From assembly GCA_040508515.1 (NCBI GenBank), contig JBEVMS010000249.1, positions 1-8,996 on the forward strand: DNA of 8,996 nucleotides, given 5' to 3'. Below, one piece after another: positions 7,723 to 8,996 of this stretch. Position numbers and translations under genes: made by a program. How positions within the stretch are numbered: position 1 is the first letter of the stretch; every line of letters begins with the position of its first letter. The notes under the pieces were generated by a model. The model worked only from the letters and a program-made list of their open reading frames with translations, had not been told where the DNA came from and made no database searches. The DNA is from JBEVMS01 sp040508515. Its GTDB lineage: Bacteria > Pseudomonadota > Gammaproteobacteria > Xanthomonadales > Rhodanobacteraceae.

Positions 7723-7895
7723 ATGGCTTGGCCACCTCGATGATTAAGCCGCCCCCGGCGCAGATGGATGCTCCGGCCGCCGGGCTGGATATCGGCTCGG
7801 AAACGCCGCACGAGATCGCCTCGGCGATCACCGCCGAAATTCAGGCCGCCCACCACGGCCGCTCGCGGCGCCACAGCCACGGCCCGATTCATTGA
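7570..7895 (+). repeat. Diverged direct repeat of the xdhC 3' end
   Basis: Copy A is 7570-7722 (end of xdhC) and copy B is 7749-7895. Hand alignment of 47 shared codons gives 29 identical, 11 with silent changes and 7 with replacements, so 40 of 47 residues match. Copy B has one extra Ala codon and lacks three codons (GRS) in the tail. The two stop codons are 173 bp apart. Similarity continues about 16 nt past each stop (GAATGGCTTGGCCACC against GAATAGCCCAGCCGCC, five differences, all transitions), into what is the start of mocA after copy B. Confidence 0.85.
7719..7895 (+). pseudogene. Remnant xdhC tail, or small hybrid ORF, between xdhC and mocA
   Basis: This 58-codon open frame begins with TTG at 7719-7721, nested in the xdhC stop (TTGA), and ends with TGA at 7893-7895, nested with the mocA TTG start. 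An in-frame ATG at 7740 is an alternative start. From about residue 11 it repeats the XdhC C-terminus: GLDIGSETPHEIASAITAEI, then a His-rich end HHGRSRRHSHGPIH. Its first codons (LNGLA) resemble the MocA start (LNSPA). It lacks the whole XdhC N-domain and most of the Rossmann fold, so it cannot act as an XdhC alone. The best reading is the scar of a duplicated xdhC-mocA unit. It may still be translated to keep mocA coupled, since no Shine-Dalgarno sequence is visible before either TTG. The silent-change excess suggests past constraint. Confidence 0.65.
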
Positions 7896-8527
7896 ATAGC
7901 CCAGCCGCCGCTAGCGATCCGCGTCCGCCGATCGTGCTGCTGGCCGCCGGGGCCGCCAGCCGCTTCGGCACGCCCAAGCAACTGGCGCCGATCGCCGGGG
8001 TGCCGATGCTGCGCCGGATCGCGCTCAGCGCCCTGGCCACCGAGCATCCGCTGCTGGTGATCGGCGGCGCGCATGCCGACGCGGTGGCCGATGCACTCGC
8101 CGAACTGCCACTGCACTGGCGGGTGCACGCCGACTGGGCGCAGGGCCTGGGCAGCTCGATCGCCTTCGCCATCGAGCACGTGCAGCAACTCCACCCGCAG
8201 GCCAGCGCAGCCCTGCTGTGCCTGGGCGATCAGCCCCTGGTCGAGACTGCCCTGCTGGCGCGCTTGCTGGCCCAGCACGCCGCCCAGCTCGAGCAGATCG
8301 TGGTCGCCGACTACGGCCCACGCCTGGGTCCACCGGTGCTGTTCCCGCAGCGCGACTTCGCCGCCTTGCGCGAGCTGCACGGCGACCGCGGCGCGCAGGT
8401 GCTATTGGCCGCGCAACCGACGCGACTGGTGCGCATCGAAGCCCCGCAAGCGGCTTTCGATATCGACAGCCCCCAGGATTACCAGCGCCTGCTGGGGCAT
8501 TTGGCCAACCCCACTTCGCCCCCCTGA
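7892..8527 (+). CDS. mocA: MocA-type molybdenum cofactor cytidylyltransferase (MobA-like NTP transferase)
   Basis: The 211-residue protein is a MobA/MocA-like nucleotidyltransferase; MocA adds CMP from CTP to the Mo cofactor, giving the cytosine dinucleotide form used by this enzyme class. Seen: the nucleotide-binding loop LAAGAASRFGTPKQL (17-31, Arg24 and Lys29), GLGSSIAFAI (85-94), the metal-binding LGDQP (111-115), GPPVLFPQRDF (146-156), HGDRGAQVLL (163-172) and FDIDSPQDYQRL (189-200). CTP rather than GTP specificity is inferred from neighbours and from the GDQP/GPPVLF pattern, not proven. The start TTG at 7892 overlaps the preceding TGA. No Shine-Dalgarno sequence or in-frame ATG is seen before the LAAG motif, so coupled initiation is likely; GTG at 7936 would cut into the first strand. 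Length is normal for the family (~190-210). Confidence 0.88.
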   Translation: MNSPAAASDPRPPIVLLAAGAASRFGTPKQLAPIAGVPMLRRIALSALATEHPLLVIGGAHADAVADALAELPLHWRVHADWAQGLGSSIAFAIEHVQQLHPQASAALLCLGDQPLVETALLARLLAQHAAQLEQIVVADYGPRLGPPVLFPQRDFAALRELHGDRGAQVLLAAQPTRLVRIEAPQAAFDIDSPQDYQRLLGHLANPTSPP

Positions 8528-8587
8528 TCGCCCAGGAAGGCCGCGTGTCCACCGCAGGCACAGCCACGCCACAGTAGTCATCGCCCC

Positions 8588-8602
8588 ACGACGACGACGA
8601 CG
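8588..8602. repeat. (ACG)5 trinucleotide run
   Basis: Five perfect tandem copies of ACG lie in noncoding sequence about 60 bp after the mocA stop. Such a run may vary in copy number; no function is suggested. Confidence 0.7.
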
Positions 8603-8760
8603 CATGTGGCCGATCCCCGGCCGCATTCGTGATCGCTTACGACGGTCATCCACCCCACTGCCGCCACGGCACGCGCTGACAGCCGCCGCCGGCCGAGCAG
8701 CTTGCAATCGAGCCCCGGCCCGCGCCAGAGTGAACAGCCCCGCCGCCCCTGGCGCACGAC

Positions 8761-8769
8761 TGGTATCAT
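8761..8769 (+). promoter_or_regulatory. Extended -10 promoter for ssb
   Basis: TGGTATCAT matches the extended -10 pattern TGnTATAAT with one mismatch (TATCAT at 8764-8769), in otherwise very GC-rich DNA. No -35 hexamer is seen 16-18 bp upstream, as expected for extended -10 promoters. The start would fall near 8776, giving an untranslated leader of roughly 80-85 nt before the ssb ATG. Confidence 0.55.
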
Positions 8770-8815
8770 GCCCGGTCAGTCTGGCGGCACGCCCGGCGGG
8801 GTTGCCCGGCAGTCT
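8769..8815. repeat. Two direct repeats in the ssb leader
   Basis: TGCCCGGTCAGTCT (8769-8782) recurs as TGCCCGGCAGTCT (8803-8815), identical but for one missing T, with starts 34 bp apart (about three helical turns). The first copy overlaps the predicted transcription start. It could be a pair of protein-binding half sites or a simple small duplication. Confidence 0.4.
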
Positions 8816-8849
8816 CCAGGGGCCACCCACGACATCGCACTAATGAAAG

Positions 8850-8856
8850 AGGAAGG
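8850..8856 (+). promoter_or_regulatory. ssb ribosome binding site
   Basis: AGGAAGG sits just before the ATG at 8860 (AGGA at 8850-8853, 6-nt spacing), a strong Shine-Dalgarno sequence that fixes the ssb start. Confidence 0.8.
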
Positions 8857-8859
8857 CAC

Positions 8860-8996
8860 ATGGCACGCGGCATCAACAAAGTCATTCTGGTCGGCAATCT
8901 CGGTGCGGACCCGGAAACGCGGTACACCGCGGGCGGCGCGGCCATCACCAACCTGCGCCTGGCCACCTCCGAGTCCTGGCGCGACAAGCAGTCCGG
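8860..8996 (+). CDS. ssb: Single-stranded DNA-binding protein SSB, N-terminal 45 residues
   Basis: The frame from ATG at 8860 runs off the right edge after 45 full codons. It reads MARGINKVILVGNLGADPET, then continues RYTAGGAAITNLRLATSESWRDKQS. This is the first strand pair of the OB fold of bacterial SSB, closely following the proteobacterial consensus (NKVILVGNLG, DPE-RYT, GGAAITNLRLATSESWRDK). SSB binds and protects single-stranded DNA in replication, recombination and repair, working as a tetramer. The C-terminal acidic tip lies outside the window. A strong ribosome binding site and an extended -10 promoter precede it, so it is probably transcribed independently of the molybdoenzyme cluster. 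Confidence 0.95.
   Translation, partial: MARGINKVILVGNLGADPETRYTAGGAAITNLRLATSESWRDKQS

Larger units (their letters stand above)
8528..8859. other. 332-bp intergenic region between mocA and ssb
   Basis: No gene is supported here. Open frames on both strands are low-complexity Arg/Pro/Ala translations. I found no convincing terminator after mocA, only short stems such as 8608-8612 with 8618-8622. The left part contains a short (ACG)5 run. The right part contains an extended -10 promoter, a pair of direct repeats and the ssb ribosome binding site. No LexA-like SOS operator was recognised. Confidence 0.6.

Noticed and set aside
7723..7895. Transposon or insertion sequence at the xdhC-mocA junction
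   Set aside because: The extra sequence is explained by similarity to the xdhC end; there are no terminal inverted repeats and no transposase.
8588..8602. (ACG)5 run as a possible CRISPR or regulatory repeat array
   Set aside because: It is a plain trinucleotide run with no spacers and no cas genes nearby.
8528..8859. LexA/SOS operator upstream of ssb
   Set aside because: I looked for CTGT-N8-ACAG and TTAG-type palindromes and saw none, so SOS control is not supported by the sequence.

Overview
The window is high-GC, densely coding DNA in which every supported gene lies on the + strand. GC-rich codon use, the short ATGA/TTGA gene overlaps and an SSB starting MARGINKVILVGNLG suggest a gammaproteobacterium. 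Rhodanobacteraceae or Xanthomonadaceae would fit, but this is inferred from general sequence character and no phylogenetic marker was analysed.

Layout: (1) positions 2-2038 hold the 3' part of a GH92 alpha-mannosidase-type exoglycosidase, its N-terminus cut off by the window edge and a strong hairpin just after its stop. (2) A 384-bp gap follows, with hairpins, a small palindrome and the leader of the next operon. (3) Positions 2423-6509 carry three overlapping genes for a periplasmic molybdenum hydroxylase of the isoquinoline 1-oxidoreductase (Ior) type: a two-[2Fe-2S] small subunit, a molybdopterin large subunit with a Tat-like leader, and a membrane-anchored tri-haem cytochrome c. (4) After a 121-bp gap with two hairpins comes a maturation module: an XdhC-family cofactor chaperone (6631-7722) and a MocA-type molybdenum cofactor cytidylyltransferase (7892-8527). 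Between them sits a diverged second copy of the XdhC C-terminal tail. (5) A 332-bp gap with a good extended -10 promoter leads into ssb, cut by the right edge.

How the genes work together (inference from family knowledge): MocA makes the cytosine dinucleotide form of the Mo cofactor, XdhC delivers it to the large subunit, and the folded heterodimer is exported by Tat. Electrons from substrate hydroxylation or oxidation pass through Mo and two [2Fe-2S] centres to the three haems of the cytochrome and on to the respiratory chain. No FAD subunit is encoded, which fits cytochrome rather than flavin/NAD as acceptor. The substrate cannot be read from the sequence. GH92 and ssb appear unrelated to this cluster.

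The most unusual feature is the xdhC-mocA junction. A 58-codon open frame (7719-7895) starts at a TTG nested in the xdhC stop and ends in a TGA nested with the TTG start of mocA. It encodes a near-complete repeat of the last ~50 XdhC residues. By hand alignment, silent changes outnumber replacements, so this sequence was under protein-level constraint while it diverged. I found no clear evidence of a wholly new system.
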